64,000 bases of DNA from Lachnospiraceae bacterium (GCA_024697595.1 JAILFK010000051.1:1-64000); one strand, 5' to 3'; shown: positions 26,747-36,280, counted from the stretch's first letter. Program-made: numbers and translations. Notes: generated from the letters alone by a model not told the origin.

Positions 26747-27367
26747 ATGAAATTCAAGCGAATAAAATTAGTTAGCAAAGGTTCACATCTATACAGATAT
26801 AACCTAGAATATGAAACCGAAGACCACAAGGATAAAACCTATGAGATGATCAGTCGCGATGCCAATATCACCTCCAAGGAGGAGTTAAATAATTGGCATA
26901 GTAAAACAGTGATAATAATAGGCATTTCCCCAGATAATGATAAAATACTTTTAAATCATGAATATCGTATGGCCTTAGGCGATTGGGTATACAACTTCCC
27001 TTCCGGTCTAATCGATGAGGGGGAGACTCCAACTCAGGCTGCAGCCAGAGAACTTCGTGAGGAAACAGGCCTCACTCTTGAAAAAAGAATCGTTAGACTC
27101 CGCAGCAGTTTCAACGCTGTTGGACTCACTAACGAGTCAAGTTCATGCGTGCTGGCTTTAGTGACCGGCGAGATTTCTCAAAGCGATTCCTCTTTTGAAG
27201 AAATCAAAGCTAAATGGTACACAAAAGAAGAGGTAAAACACCTTCTAAAAAAAGAAAAAATGTCTGCCCGTGCCCAACTATTTTGTTTCACCTGGGTATA
27301 CGGCGATTTATCAATGAAAAAACTAGCAGAAGAATATGATGACTATGATGACGGTCATCTATGGTAA
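26747..27367 (+). CDS. Nudix hydrolase (ADP-ribose pyrophosphatase-like)
   Basis: A 206-residue Nudix enzyme. The box GLIDEGETPTQAAARELREETGLTL matches GX5EX7REUXEEXGU completely, giving the Mg2+-binding glutamates. The preceding strand HEYRMALGDWVYNFPSG is like that of ADP-ribose pyrophosphatases. It probably hydrolyses ADP-ribose or another nucleoside diphosphate derivative to AMP plus the phosphorylated partner. The start follows ACGGAGGAATAATAT. It is followed after 24 bp by the nitrilase-like gene. Nudix and carbon-nitrogen hydrolases pair in NAD turnover, but the exact substrate is open. Confidence 0.92.
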   Translation: MKFKRIKLVSKGSHLYRYNLEYETEDHKDKTYEMISRDANITSKEELNNWHSKTVIIIGISPDNDKILLNHEYRMALGDWVYNFPSGLIDEGETPTQAAARELREETGLTLEKRIVRLRSSFNAVGLTNESSSCVLALVTGEISQSDSSFEEIKAKWYTKEEVKHLLKKEKMSARAQLFCFTWVYGDLSMKKLAEEYDDYDDGHLW

Positions 27368-27391
27368 AAATAATTTTAGGGAGCTTAACAT

Positions 27392-28843
27392 ATGTACACA
27401 TATCACAATCCTAATAGCAATTACATAAATTCAATAGATGCAAATCTCACCAGCACTGCCAAGGTTGCCCTGTATGATTTGTTTGCTGATTTGTGCGCAT
27501 TTATCATTCGCACCAAGCCTCACAACTACCTTGTGAGATATAGCTGTGTTTCCTCAGAAGAACAGGCAAGAATCAATAAGTTGATACTTTCATCAACAAC
27601 ATTGTCCAAGGACAAAAAAGGTGCTTTTAAGCCAATTTCTAACAGCGACATAACAGATAAATTCATCGATAACCTATTAACATTTTCCAAAAGAATAAAG
27701 ACCAATGCTGATTTAAATCTAGCCATGAGATTCTTACAGGCATTAGATGAATCCATGTCCGAGATTATGCAGGAAGAAATCGCACATCTTCAACAGATGG
27801 AACACACTTCTGCACTCAATAGAAACTCAGAGTATACCGGCATTGAACTTTTACCGAGATGTGGTTGTGTCTGGGCCAGAAAAAGTCGTCAATCCTACTC
27901 TTATAGACGTTTGGATAACTACCTCAATCATATTATGGTAATTGAAAAAAGTTCTATAAATGAAAATATTGATGATCATGTATTTCTACCAAAGGGATTT
28001 TTTAAAGACTTTGATGCCACTAAAAAGCTCAAGGTGGCTGCCTGTCCTTTGACTAACAAGTCCAATTTCGACACCAAGCTACACACAAAAAATGATATGC
28101 AAGTATTTTCACTGGACTATCATGCCGCTTCCATGGCTAAACACAACACCCTAGTGTGGAACAAGATTCTCACCGCCGGTCGTGAAGGTGCTGAAATTAT
28201 AGTATTTCCAGAAATGCTTGGGAATTCCACCATGGTATCCTTTATCCAAGAAAGTTTGCGCAGTCTATCTGACGAGGAATACAACGATATTCCAGCTATG
28301 ATAATACTTCCTTCATTTTTTGATAACGGTGAAAACTACTGTGTTGTCTTGGATAAATACGGTAATGAAATCGGTCGACAGTACAAACAAAACCCTTATA
28401 TTATGAAAAATAAACACGGTGAATTTATGGAAGATATATTAGGTTCATCCAATCAAATTGTAATTTTTCACTACGAGGGAATCGGCAGATTTGCCATTTT
28501 AATTTGTAAGGATTTCCTTACCACCAGATATATGGAAAGAATCATGCGAGGCTTTATGCTCACTATGATAATAGTCCCTGCCTACTCCACAGGTTCCTAT
28601 GATTTCAAGATGTCCTTTGACCTTTGTGCCCACGACTACTGTAATGTGGTCTGGATAAATAGTTGCGCAGCCATGGTTCCTGGAAAAGAAAGTAATTTTG
28701 AATATATTGGCTATGTGAGAAAGAGAATCGGTCGACATGACGATGAATCTAAAGCTTTGTATCGCATGCCGCCATGCGAGAAACTTATGTCTGGAAAATG
28801 TGATCAAAAATGTATATATTTCGATGATTTTGGAGCGGTATAA
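27392..28843 (+). CDS. nitrilase-superfamily carbon-nitrogen hydrolase with an N-terminal extension
   Basis: A 483-residue protein. Residues 205-450 have the nitrilase fold with the three catalytic residues: Glu in IIVFPEMLG, Lys in GRQYKQNPYI and Cys in FAILICKDFL. The first 200 residues are helical and not recognised. They include a Cys-containing stretch (LPRCGCVWARKSRQSYSYRR). The extreme C terminus has CEKLMSGKCDQKC, three Cys close together, perhaps a metal site. It is not a standard NAD synthetase fusion, as no ATP-pyrophosphatase motif is present. It follows the Nudix gene and its stop lies 3 bp from the convergent rsmH stop. Confidence 0.75.
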   Translation: MYTYHNPNSNYINSIDANLTSTAKVALYDLFADLCAFIIRTKPHNYLVRYSCVSSEEQARINKLILSSTTLSKDKKGAFKPISNSDITDKFIDNLLTFSKRIKTNADLNLAMRFLQALDESMSEIMQEEIAHLQQMEHTSALNRNSEYTGIELLPRCGCVWARKSRQSYSYRRLDNYLNHIMVIEKSSINENIDDHVFLPKGFFKDFDATKKLKVAACPLTNKSNFDTKLHTKNDMQVFSLDYHAASMAKHNTLVWNKILTAGREGAEIIVFPEMLGNSTMVSFIQESLRSLSDEEYNDIPAMIILPSFFDNGENYCVVLDKYGNEIGRQYKQNPYIMKNKHGEFMEDILGSSNQIVIFHYEGIGRFAILICKDFLTTRYMERIMRGFMLTMIIVPAYSTGSYDFKMSFDLCAHDYCNVVWINSCAAMVPGKESNFEYIGYVRKRIGRHDDESKALYRMPPCEKLMSGKCDQKCIYFDDFGAV

Positions 28844-28846
28844 GCA

Positions 28847-29896
28847 TCAATCTGCTCTTACCGCCCACCTCATTTTAGTAGAACGCGCTCTACCATTTTT
28901 TCTGCACTCCTGGGCTGAAGGACGTATAACATCTTTAGATACCTCAGCATAAACTCCAGCTTTTGAAAGTTCCTTAAATGATCTTTTAACCAATCTATCC
29001 TCCCCAGAATGAAAGGTAAGTATAGCTACTCTTCCACCAGGATTTAGTACAGTTGGCAATTTCTCCAAAAAATCATAAAGCACTTCAAACTCACTATTTA
29101 CATCTATTCTCAATGCTTGAAAAGTTCGCTGACAAGATTTTTTTATAGCTTCTTTTCTCTCATCCTTATCCACTTTCCAAAGTGCATCAGCCACCGCATC
29201 TCTAAGTTCTGTGGTGGTATTCATAGGCTTGCCTTTTTTTATATTTGAAAACACTTTGGCTGCGATCTCATTTGCATAAGGTTCATCAGAATTTTCAACA
29301 AGCATTCCCACAAACTCCTCCTGGGTAATCTCATGTAGACGTTCTGCTGCTGAAACTCCTTTTTGTGGATTCATTCGAAGATCTAGTGGGCCATCTATTT
29401 TATATGAAAACCCCCTCTTAGGATCATCGATTTGCATAGATGAAACTCCAAGATCTGCCAATAAAAAATCAAATTTACCGTATTTTTGAGCCACCTCATC
29501 TATATTTCTAAAATTGGTGAGGCAAAACCTAAATTGATTCTCATCATAACCCGCATCTCTCAATCTTTTTGTGGTTTTCTCTGATTCAATTGGATCCACA
29601 TCCAAACCTACCACAAAGCCATCACCCTGAAGTTTTTCCAACATTTTACGAGTGTGACCGCCATAACCTAAAGTGGCATCGAGCCCATGCTGACCTGGCT
29701 TTATATCCAAAAACTCTAATATTTCTTCCACCATAATAGAAATATGCATACCAGCAGGTGTGCTACCTTTTTCAATAACATGTGCCACTGTGTCTGCATA
29801 TTTCTCAGGGTTTTGCTCTTTATATTTTTCTTCAAACTTCTTGGGATATTTCCCAGAATATCTAACTCTTCTCTTGTGTTTGATTTCCTCACCCAT
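28847..29896 (-). CDS. rsmH: 16S rRNA (cytosine1402-N4)-methyltransferase RsmH (MraW)
   Basis: A 349-residue SAM-dependent enzyme that methylates N4 of C1402 in the ribosomal P site. HISIMVEEILEFL, DATLGYGGHTRKML (SAM motif I), FLLADLGVSSMQIDDPKRGFSY and the C-terminal TFHSGEDRLVKRSFK are RsmH signatures. The RSTKMRWAVRAD ending is also typical. The N-terminal 40 residues (basic, MGEEIKHKRRVRYSGKYPKKFEEKYKEQ) are longer than in Escherichia coli. Translation starts 5 bp after the PilZ stop, whose last codons supply the AAAGGGTAG ribosome site. It is unusual in not sitting in a division-cell-wall cluster here. Confidence 0.94.
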   Translation of the reverse strand: MGEEIKHKRRVRYSGKYPKKFEEKYKEQNPEKYADTVAHVIEKGSTPAGMHISIMVEEILEFLDIKPGQHGLDATLGYGGHTRKMLEKLQGDGFVVGLDVDPIESEKTTKRLRDAGYDENQFRFCLTNFRNIDEVAQKYGKFDFLLADLGVSSMQIDDPKRGFSYKIDGPLDLRMNPQKGVSAAERLHEITQEEFVGMLVENSDEPYANEIAAKVFSNIKKGKPMNTTTELRDAVADALWKVDKDERKEAIKKSCQRTFQALRIDVNSEFEVLYDFLEKLPTVLNPGGRVAILTFHSGEDRLVKRSFKELSKAGVYAEVSKDVIRPSAQECRKNGRARSTKMRWAVRAD

Positions 29897-29901
29897 AAAA
29901 A

Positions 29902-30615
29902 CTACCCTTTTAAATCTATATTTTCCTTTTGCTCCTCTTTTTTTGTGCTATTTATCTGCATATCAAGTTGCTTTTGCGCCACATATTTATCAACCATCTC
30001 TCGCTTAGATGGATAAATTACTAATCCAATAATCTTATAATTTTCACTCACAGGTTGCTCTCTCACAATTCTAGCAAGCAAATCAAAACCATATGTGGAA
30101 TCAGAAAATTGGATTCTCACATCAGTTCCAACTTCCACCTTCACATCTGATGTTACAATTATTCCAATCCCAGTACTACTGATATCTCTTACTGTGGCAT
30201 TGAATATCTTGTCATCAACAACCATCTCTCCCTGAACGCCAACTGTCACTCGAAAGGCATTACGTCTATTATATCGCACTCCTGGAGTATTACCTACAAT
30301 AAGCTGTATTGTGTCTTTATCATTTATGTTCGCTCTAGGAACAATAACCTCATCAAATTTATACAATTTATCCTCGTGATATACCAACGCTTCCAAAGAA
30401 CACTTCACATCAGCAAAAAGAACAACAGTGTTGTCCTTCTTTGGATCATGTACCATCTCAATCGGAACAAAATTAGTATTTTTTGCCGCCTCACCAATTT
30501 TGGTCTTCATCTCATCGCTTATATCTGCATATACCGCTTTGAGTTCTACCTCTTCATCATCAGTATATGCTCTGATTTTTATAATATCATCTTTTTGTAC
30601 TTCGCTTAACTTCAT
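29902..30615 (-). CDS. PilZ-domain cyclic-di-GMP effector (YcgR-like)
   Basis: A 237-residue protein with an N-terminal YcgR-like beta domain (1-105) and a C-terminal PilZ domain (110-215). The c-di-GMP motifs are present: RRNAFR as the RxxxR box and DISSTGIG as the (D/N)xSxxG box. It likely brakes motility or controls surface polymer output when c-di-GMP rises. The only c-di-GMP enzyme in the window is the GGDEF-EAL protein at 20005. The last 25 residues are charged and disordered. It is translationally coupled to rsmH, with a 5-bp gap. The SD is weak. Confidence 0.88.
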   Translation of the reverse strand: MKLSEVQKDDIIKIRAYTDDEEVELKAVYADISDEMKTKIGEAAKNTNFVPIEMVHDPKKDNTVVLFADVKCSLEALVYHEDKLYKFDEVIVPRANINDKDTIQLIVGNTPGVRYNRRNAFRVTVGVQGEMVVDDKIFNATVRDISSTGIGIIVTSDVKVEVGTDVRIQFSDSTYGFDLLARIVREQPVSENYKIIGLVIYPSKREMVDKYVAQKQLDMQINSTKKEEQKENIDLKG

Positions 30616-30683
30616 AACTTATAACTCTTACTTAAAATACTCAAAAAAATATACATTGCCTATTTTCTCTCTCAATGTAGCAC

Positions 30684-30717
30684 AAAAAACCGCATATATT
30701 CAACCGAATATATGCGG
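30684..30717 (-). terminator. terminator of the NifX-FKBP / rsmJ operon
   Basis: CCGCATATATTC (30690-30701) and GAATATATGCGG (30706-30717) form a perfect 12-bp stem with a 4-nt loop. On the minus strand it is followed by TTTTTTG. It separates this operon from pilZ-rsmH. Confidence 0.88.
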
Positions 30718-30816
30718 AATTCATTAAGTTTTCAAATTTAGCTTTGCTTAATCAATTTTAAGCACATCACATTTTCCATAGCCCTTGTACCTAAAGAAAT
30801 TATAGAATCACAATAA

Positions 30817-31581
30817 TTATGGCACAATACAGTCATAGCGCACTGCTTTTCTTGTCACTGAATAAGTAGGTGTAATCCCTGCAAGAAAATCAGCCTCCGG
30901 AGGTCGTTTTACAATAATCTTTCTAGGTTTAGACTTCATTGCCGCCTCCATAAGTTCTATCTCATCACTGCATGGTGCCTCAATCTGATGCAATATCTGC
31001 ATCTTCTTTTTGGACTCAGCTTTTTTCTTTTTCTCTGGGTACATAGGATCAAGATATATGATATCTGGATTGTAACTAAGCCCCCTTAAAAGTTCCTTGC
31101 TTTCCCCTGAGTTAAATGTCATTCTTCTTGCAATATCTTGCAGTTTTGAATCATTCCTTGCACGAATCACCCCATCATGTAGTAGGGCCGCAGTTATAGA
31201 ATTATGTTCAAACATTTCCACCTCATAGCCCATAGCTGCAAGAATAAAAGCATCTTCACCAAGACCTGCTGTAGCATCAACTGCTCGAAGCTTTACACCC
31301 TCATCACTCTCAGGTTTTGCGGCTTTCATCAGAATTTCATGTTGTAAATGTCCTCCGGTCACTCGTGACAACATATTATTCCAGTCCACCTTCAATTCCT
31401 GCTTTCCTGCAAAATATGAAAGACCTGTTTTATCCATAAGAAAATATTTTGCCCATTTATCATCTGGAATTTCATTTACCAGCTCCACTCCGAATTCTTT
31501 TGCTAGACGTCTAGCCCTGTCCGTATCAACTTTTTTACCTTGAATTACAACGCAATCCACCATCTCGTTTTTCATATACAA
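30817..31581 (-). CDS. rsmJ: RsmJ-like 16S rRNA (guanine-N2) methyltransferase
   Basis: A 254-residue SAM-dependent methyltransferase. The family features of RsmJ (YhiQ) are clear: DATAGLGEDAFILAAMGYEVEMFEHN (motif I and the acidic end of strand 2), TAALLHDGV, IIYLDPMYPEKKKKAESKKKM (catalytic DPMYP loop) and KIIVKRPPEADFL. RsmJ methylates G1516 of 16S rRNA. These proteins are best known from Proteobacteria; Firmicute forms exist but are less studied. Translation starts 9 bp after the NifX-FKBP stop without a strong SD, so it is probably coupled. The target base in this organism is inferred from the family. Confidence 0.85.
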   Translation of the reverse strand: MYMKNEMVDCVVIQGKKVDTDRARRLAKEFGVELVNEIPDDKWAKYFLMDKTGLSYFAGKQELKVDWNNMLSRVTGGHLQHEILMKAAKPESDEGVKLRAVDATAGLGEDAFILAAMGYEVEMFEHNSITAALLHDGVIRARNDSKLQDIARRMTFNSGESKELLRGLSYNPDIIYLDPMYPEKKKKAESKKKMQILHQIEAPCSDEIELMEAAMKSKPRKIIVKRPPEADFLAGITPTYSVTRKAVRYDCIVP

Positions 31582-31589
31582 TCAAACTA

Positions 31590-32453
31590 TTAACCAACAC
31601 TCACAAGCTCAATCTTGAAGTTTAACTCCTTGCCAGCCATCTCATGGTTGGCATCTAAAGTGATAGTCTCCTCTGTTTTGCCAACAACCTTTACAGGGAA
31701 CTGCTGTCCCATCTGGTTTGAAAGATATACCGTCTGACCTTCCAAAAGATCCTCTGAACCTGGGAGTTCTGCAATATTTAATGTAAGGATAGCCTCCGGA
31801 TCAGACTCACCATAAGCCTCCTCTGGCATAAGATGAATATTTACCACATCTCCAACCTTCATATCAACAACAGCCTTGTCAAATCCAGGAATCATCATTC
31901 CCACTCCACATACGAACTGAAGTGGCTCGCCTCTATTGTAAGATGAATCAAATACTGTTCCATCGTTAAATGTTCCCTCATAGTGAGTTGCCACAGTCTT
32001 TCCAGCATTGGCACCCTCGTAGATAACCTGCATCTGAGGCATTCCGCCACCGCATCCACCTGCGCATGAGCATCCGCCTTCGTTATCTCCACAGTTACAT
32101 CCCTCTTCTTCATGGTCATGGTCGTGATGATCACAGTTGATTCCTCCTGATACCAACTCACCATTTATGAGACATTCAACAGCCTCATCACAATCTCCTG
32201 ACACACCAGAGAACACCTGAATTCCATTGGCATTCAATGCCTCCATAGCACCGCCACCAATACCACCACAAATAAGTGTGTCGATTGACTTGCTGTCAAG
32301 CAATGTGGCCAAAGCCTCATGTCCTGCTCCGTCTGTACCAATCACTTCACTTGATACAATCTTGTTATCCTCAACCTCATACACCTTGAACTGCTCTGAA
32401 TGTCCAAAATGTTGAAACACGTTTCCATTATCATAAGTAACTGCAACTTTCAT
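31590..32453 (-). CDS. NifX/NafY-like domain fused to an FKBP (SlyD-like) peptidyl-prolyl isomerase
   Basis: A 287-residue two-domain protein. Residues 1-105 match the dinitrogenase cofactor-biosynthesis fold (MKVAVTYDNGNVFQHFGHSEQFKVYEV and TLICGGIGGGAMEALNANGIQVFSG). A linker of about 35 residues is packed with metal ligands: CDHHDHDHEEEGCNCGD and then GGCSCAGGCGGG. Residues 145-287 form an FKBP-type isomerase (THYEGTFNDGTVFDSS and GVGMMIPGFDKAVVDMKVGD), with the SlyD-style insert-in-flap region (VYLSNQMGQQFPVKVV). A combined metal-binding chaperone is plausible, as SlyD handles Ni with a His-rich tail. It starts after AAGGAGT. It heads an operon with rsmJ. Confidence 0.88.
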   Translation of the reverse strand: MKVAVTYDNGNVFQHFGHSEQFKVYEVEDNKIVSSEVIGTDGAGHEALATLLDSKSIDTLICGGIGGGAMEALNANGIQVFSGVSGDCDEAVECLINGELVSGGINCDHHDHDHEEEGCNCGDNEGGCSCAGGCGGGMPQMQVIYEGANAGKTVATHYEGTFNDGTVFDSSYNRGEPLQFVCGVGMMIPGFDKAVVDMKVGDVVNIHLMPEEAYGESDPEAILTLNIAELPGSEDLLEGQTVYLSNQMGQQFPVKVVGKTEETITLDANHEMAGKELNFKIELVSVG

Positions 32454-32645
32454 TAATTTTACTCCTTATTATCATTTTTTCTTAACCTACTTTTAATAGT
32501 AATAATTTACTTTTATCAGTAATGATTAAACATTTTTTGCAACAATGATTACATTATATATATTCATCAAGCAAAAATCTATAAAATCCACAATTATAAA
32601 CAATTCTTAATAATTACCAATTAACTCTTAATAATCTCTTATTCA

Positions 32646-33821
32646 CTACCTGTTATTGTAATCAACATCATAATGTACCACGCAGTAATATCTGCTCTCC
32701 CGGCCCTCATTTATTTTCATCTGAACAATATCTGTAATCTGTACCTCGGACATATCTATATTATGAGGTTTAACCACATCAAAAACCAAATTTGTATGGG
32801 TCGGTCCCGGCACTGTTCTAAAATCGTGAATAGACATATTGGGTGAAATATTTTTCACAATGTCCTCCACAGCTTTCTTTAACGCATTGACCTCTGGATC
32901 GTCGGTGACAATCGGATCCATATGAATTGTGGCTGTGCAATTGAGTTTTGTCTCTAAAAGTTTCTCCGCATTGTCGATGGCATCATGCAATTCCAAAATA
33001 TCACCATTTACCGGAACCTCCGCATGAAGGGATACTATTCTTCGCCCAGGGCCATAGTCATGAACAATCAAATCATGAATTCCAGTAATTCTTGAATCTG
33101 CCTGCTCCATAATCTCTTTTATCTGGTCTACAAATTCCGGATCAGGAGCCTTTCCCAAAAGAGGATTTAACGTGTCCTTGGCCGCCTGAATTCCTGCGTA
33201 GGCGATAAATAATGACACCGCCACTCCTGCTATACCATCTAAGTATTCAAAGCCTGTGATATGAGTGATAATTGTAACTAAAATAACCACACCTGTTGAC
33301 ACGCAATCAGATAGTGAATCCACAACAACAGCCTTGACTGTAGGTGAATTGATGGCATTGCCCACAGCGTTATTATAGTAAGCCATATAACATTTCACCA
33401 GAATTGTCACAAGCAAAATCCCGATAACCAACCATGAAAATTCCACTGGCTGAGGATTAATAATTCGAGAAACAGATTGTTTGAACAATTCAAAGGACAT
33501 TATGAGTATCAATAGCGATACTATAAATCCTGCAATATATTCCATTCTTCCATGACCAAAGGGATGTTCAGAATCCGGCTTGCAAGCCGCCAGCTTAAAT
33601 CCCAACAATGTCACCAAGGAGGAGCCCGAATCAGATAGGTTGTTCATAGCGTCTGCCACAATGGAAATTGACCCTGATATTATTCCGGCAAATATTTTCC
33701 CCCAAAAAAGTAAAATATTTAGGATAATACCCGCCACACCGCACATGGTGCCATAAGCTGTTCTTCGCTCATCCTCAGTCATATTATCTTTTATAAAAAA
33801 TTGTTTGAGTACAGTTATCAT
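32646..33821 (-). CDS. cation diffusion facilitator (CDF) metal efflux transporter
   Basis: A 391-residue CDF protein. Six TM helices lie in the first 220 residues with the family metal motifs ISIVADAMNNLSDSG and ADSLSDCVSTG-type (VVDSLSDCVSTG) and the HPFGHGRMEYIAG loop. The C-terminal cytoplasmic ferredoxin-like domain carries VSLHAEVPVN and ATIHMDPIVTDD. It exports a divalent metal such as Fe, Zn or Mn in exchange for protons. ATG 33821 with GGAGGGCGT is the true start; the longer open frame runs into feoB. It lies 20 bp after feoAB, so import and efflux of divalent metal share one transcript. Confidence 0.9.
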   Translation of the reverse strand: MITVLKQFFIKDNMTEDERRTAYGTMCGVAGIILNILLFWGKIFAGIISGSISIVADAMNNLSDSGSSLVTLLGFKLAACKPDSEHPFGHGRMEYIAGFIVSLLILIMSFELFKQSVSRIINPQPVEFSWLVIGILLVTILVKCYMAYYNNAVGNAINSPTVKAVVVDSLSDCVSTGVVILVTIITHITGFEYLDGIAGVAVSLFIAYAGIQAAKDTLNPLLGKAPDPEFVDQIKEIMEQADSRITGIHDLIVHDYGPGRRIVSLHAEVPVNGDILELHDAIDNAEKLLETKLNCTATIHMDPIVTDDPEVNALKKAVEDIVKNISPNMSIHDFRTVPGPTHTNLVFDVVKPHNIDMSEVQITDIVQMKINEGRESRYYCVVHYDVDYNNR

Positions 33822-33841
33822 ACGCCCTCCTATGCAATGTT

Positions 33842-36199
33842 CTAAAATATCAAATTTCCAATAACATTTACGACGCAGGCTGCCAACCATGCCAGTGCAC
33901 ATTGAAATACCACCAGCTGAACCATATATTTCTTTCCCTGCTCTCTTCCTATAGATGCAACTGCTGCCACACATGGAGTATAGAGTAGACAAAATACCAT
34001 AAATGCTGCTGCCTGTACAGGATTCAAAGCTGTGGCCACTCCCGCAGCACCGCCGTAAAGCACAGTCATCATTGACACTATAGACTCCTTGGCCATAAAT
34101 CCAGATATGATAGCTGTAACTATTCTCCAATCTCCCAATCCTGCAGGTGCAAAAATCGGAGCCACAGTTCCTGCAATAACAGCCAACATACTCTCAGATG
34201 AATCCGTGACCATATTCATATTGAAACTAAAACTCTGTAAGAACCACACGATAATGGTTGCTAAAAAGATCATGGTAAATGCTCTCTGCAAGAAATCCTT
34301 GGCCTTGTCCCACATAAGCTGACACACATTTCTAACACCCGGCAATCTATAATTCGGCAATTCCATAACAAATGGCATTGCCCCACCCTTAAATACAGTG
34401 TTTTTAGAAATCAGGGCAACAAGCACTGCCATGGCCATTCCACCGAAATATAAAAGCAACATAACTGCCGCAGCATATTTTTCAAAAAATACTGATATAA
34501 AAAATGCATACACTGGCATTTTTGCCGAACAACTCATAAATGGAATAAGTAGAGTTGTCATACGTCTATCTCTTTTTGAAGGCAGGGTTCTTGTGGCCAT
34601 AACCGCCGGAACCGAACATCCAAATCCTATAAGCATAGGCACTATACTTCTTCCAGACAAGCCGATTTTTCTCAAAAGTTTGTCCATAACAAAGGCCACT
34701 CGCGCCATATATCCGCTATCCTCAAGCATGGATAAGAAGAAAAACAGCACCACAATAATAGGCACAAAGCTAATTACAGATCCCACCCCTGTGAATATAC
34801 CGTCTATCACCAGGGAATGAATCGGAGCTGCCACGTTGGCACTTGCCATAGCTTCATCCACCACCGCAGTAAGCCAGTCCACTCCTGAAGCGATTAAATC
34901 CTGTAAAAAAGCTCCTATAACATTAAAAGTCAGATAGAAAATTGTAGCCATAACTGCAATAAAACAAGGAATAGCCGTCCATTTACCCGTCAGTATTCTA
35001 TCGATTTTTTGGCTTCTTATTCGCTCCTCGCTAACCTTTGGCTTAATCACCGTTGCAGCACAAAGTCTCTTGATAAATGTAAATCTCATATCCGCCATGG
35101 CTGCCGCATGATCCAGTTCTCTCTCCTGTTCCATCTGGGATACTATATGCTCTGTCATATCCAGCTCATTTTCAGATAATTTCAACGCCTTCTTTACAAG
35201 CTCATCACCCTCAATCAACTTAGTGGCTGCAAATCTCACAGGTATATCAGCATTTTCTGCATGATCCTCAATCAAAGCCATAATTCCATGTATAGCTCTG
35301 TGTACAGCGCCTTTGTGATCTTCCTTGCCACAGAAATCTGTGCGCCCAGGAAGTTCATGATATCTGGCCACATGAATGGCATGAGCTATCAACTCATCTA
35401 TTCCGTCACCCTTGGCAGCTGATATTGGAACCACTGGAATCTGAAGCAATGACTCCATCTCATTGACTAGGATTGCTCCACCATTTCCCGTCAACTCATC
35501 CATCATATTTATTGCCAAAACCACAGGAACTTCCAACTCTAAAAGTTGCATTGTCAAATATAGATTTCTCTCTATATTGGTGGCATCAACAATATTTATA
35601 ATCGCCGTAGGCTTCTCCTCTAAAATAAACTGTCTCGATACAATCTCCTCGCTGGTATATGGGGAGAGGGAATATATCCCTGGCAAGTCCACAACTTCCG
35701 TATCAGGATGACCTTTGATGGAACCACTTTTTCTATCTACAGTCACCCCAGGGAAATTGCCCACATGCTGATTGGATCCGGTCAATTGATTAAACAAAGT
35801 GGTCTTGCCACTGTTTTGATTTCCCGCCAAGGCAAAGGTAAGCTTGCCCTCTATCTTCACATGTTTCACCTTGCTCGGATCATCCTCCAACAAGGCCTCC
35901 CCATAACCTGGATGAGCCGCCTCCTTGTGTGGCTTTTGCTCCTGATTAACCTTTGGTTTATCTGACAACTCCTCGATTACAATCTGTCTTGCATCATTTA
36001 ATCTAAGAGTAAGTTCATATCCATTCACCGACAATTCCATAGGATCTCCCATAGGGGCATACTTGACCAAAGTCACCACCTCCGCTGGTATCAGTCCCAT
36101 ATCCAGGAAATGTTGGCGCAAAGCACCATCGCCTCCGACCTCTCGCACAATCGCAGACTTCCCAATTTCTAACTTATCTAATGTAATTTTCTTTTCCAC
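33842..36199 (-). CDS. feoB: ferrous iron transporter FeoB with fused N-terminal FeoA domain
   Basis: A 785-residue protein. Residues 1-80 are a FeoA SH3-like domain (KSAIVREVGGDGALRQHFLDMGLIPAEVV). Residues 110-270 form the G domain with GNQNSGKTTLFN (G1), GVTVD (G2), DLPG (G3) and NMMD (G4). The following part holds the Gate and core TM helices (SGRSIVPMLIGFGCSVPA and the later GDWRIVTAIISGFMAKES). It takes up Fe2+ at the cytoplasmic membrane. The start is GTG with AGGGAAT upstream. A 33-bp direct repeat lies before it (36281-36333). A CDF exporter follows on the same mRNA. There is no separate feoA or feoC. Confidence 0.95.
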   Translation of the reverse strand: MEKKITLDKLEIGKSAIVREVGGDGALRQHFLDMGLIPAEVVTLVKYAPMGDPMELSVNGYELTLRLNDARQIVIEELSDKPKVNQEQKPHKEAAHPGYGEALLEDDPSKVKHVKIEGKLTFALAGNQNSGKTTLFNQLTGSNQHVGNFPGVTVDRKSGSIKGHPDTEVVDLPGIYSLSPYTSEEIVSRQFILEEKPTAIINIVDATNIERNLYLTMQLLELEVPVVLAINMMDELTGNGGAILVNEMESLLQIPVVPISAAKGDGIDELIAHAIHVARYHELPGRTDFCGKEDHKGAVHRAIHGIMALIEDHAENADIPVRFAATKLIEGDELVKKALKLSENELDMTEHIVSQMEQERELDHAAAMADMRFTFIKRLCAATVIKPKVSEERIRSQKIDRILTGKWTAIPCFIAVMATIFYLTFNVIGAFLQDLIASGVDWLTAVVDEAMASANVAAPIHSLVIDGIFTGVGSVISFVPIIVVLFFFLSMLEDSGYMARVAFVMDKLLRKIGLSGRSIVPMLIGFGCSVPAVMATRTLPSKRDRRMTTLLIPFMSCSAKMPVYAFFISVFFEKYAAAVMLLLYFGGMAMAVLVALISKNTVFKGGAMPFVMELPNYRLPGVRNVCQLMWDKAKDFLQRAFTMIFLATIIVWFLQSFSFNMNMVTDSSESMLAVIAGTVAPIFAPAGLGDWRIVTAIISGFMAKESIVSMMTVLYGGAAGVATALNPVQAAAFMVFCLLYTPCVAAVASIGREQGKKYMVQLVVFQCALAWLAACVVNVIGNLIF

Positions 36200-36280
36200 T
36201 TTATTATTCCCTATATAAAATACTTTTGCATAAACCTTTTAAAGCTTATACATTTCTATAAATTATATCACAAGCCCACC

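Noticed and set aside
33822..34130. N-terminal extension of the CDF transporter frame into feoB
   Set aside because: Its first 103 codons overlap the conserved FeoB end out of frame, whereas ATG 33821 has GGAGGGCGT upstream.
34398..34820. A 140-codon plus-strand open frame inside feoB
   Set aside because: It mirrors the TM-helix codons of FeoB and lacks a start signal.
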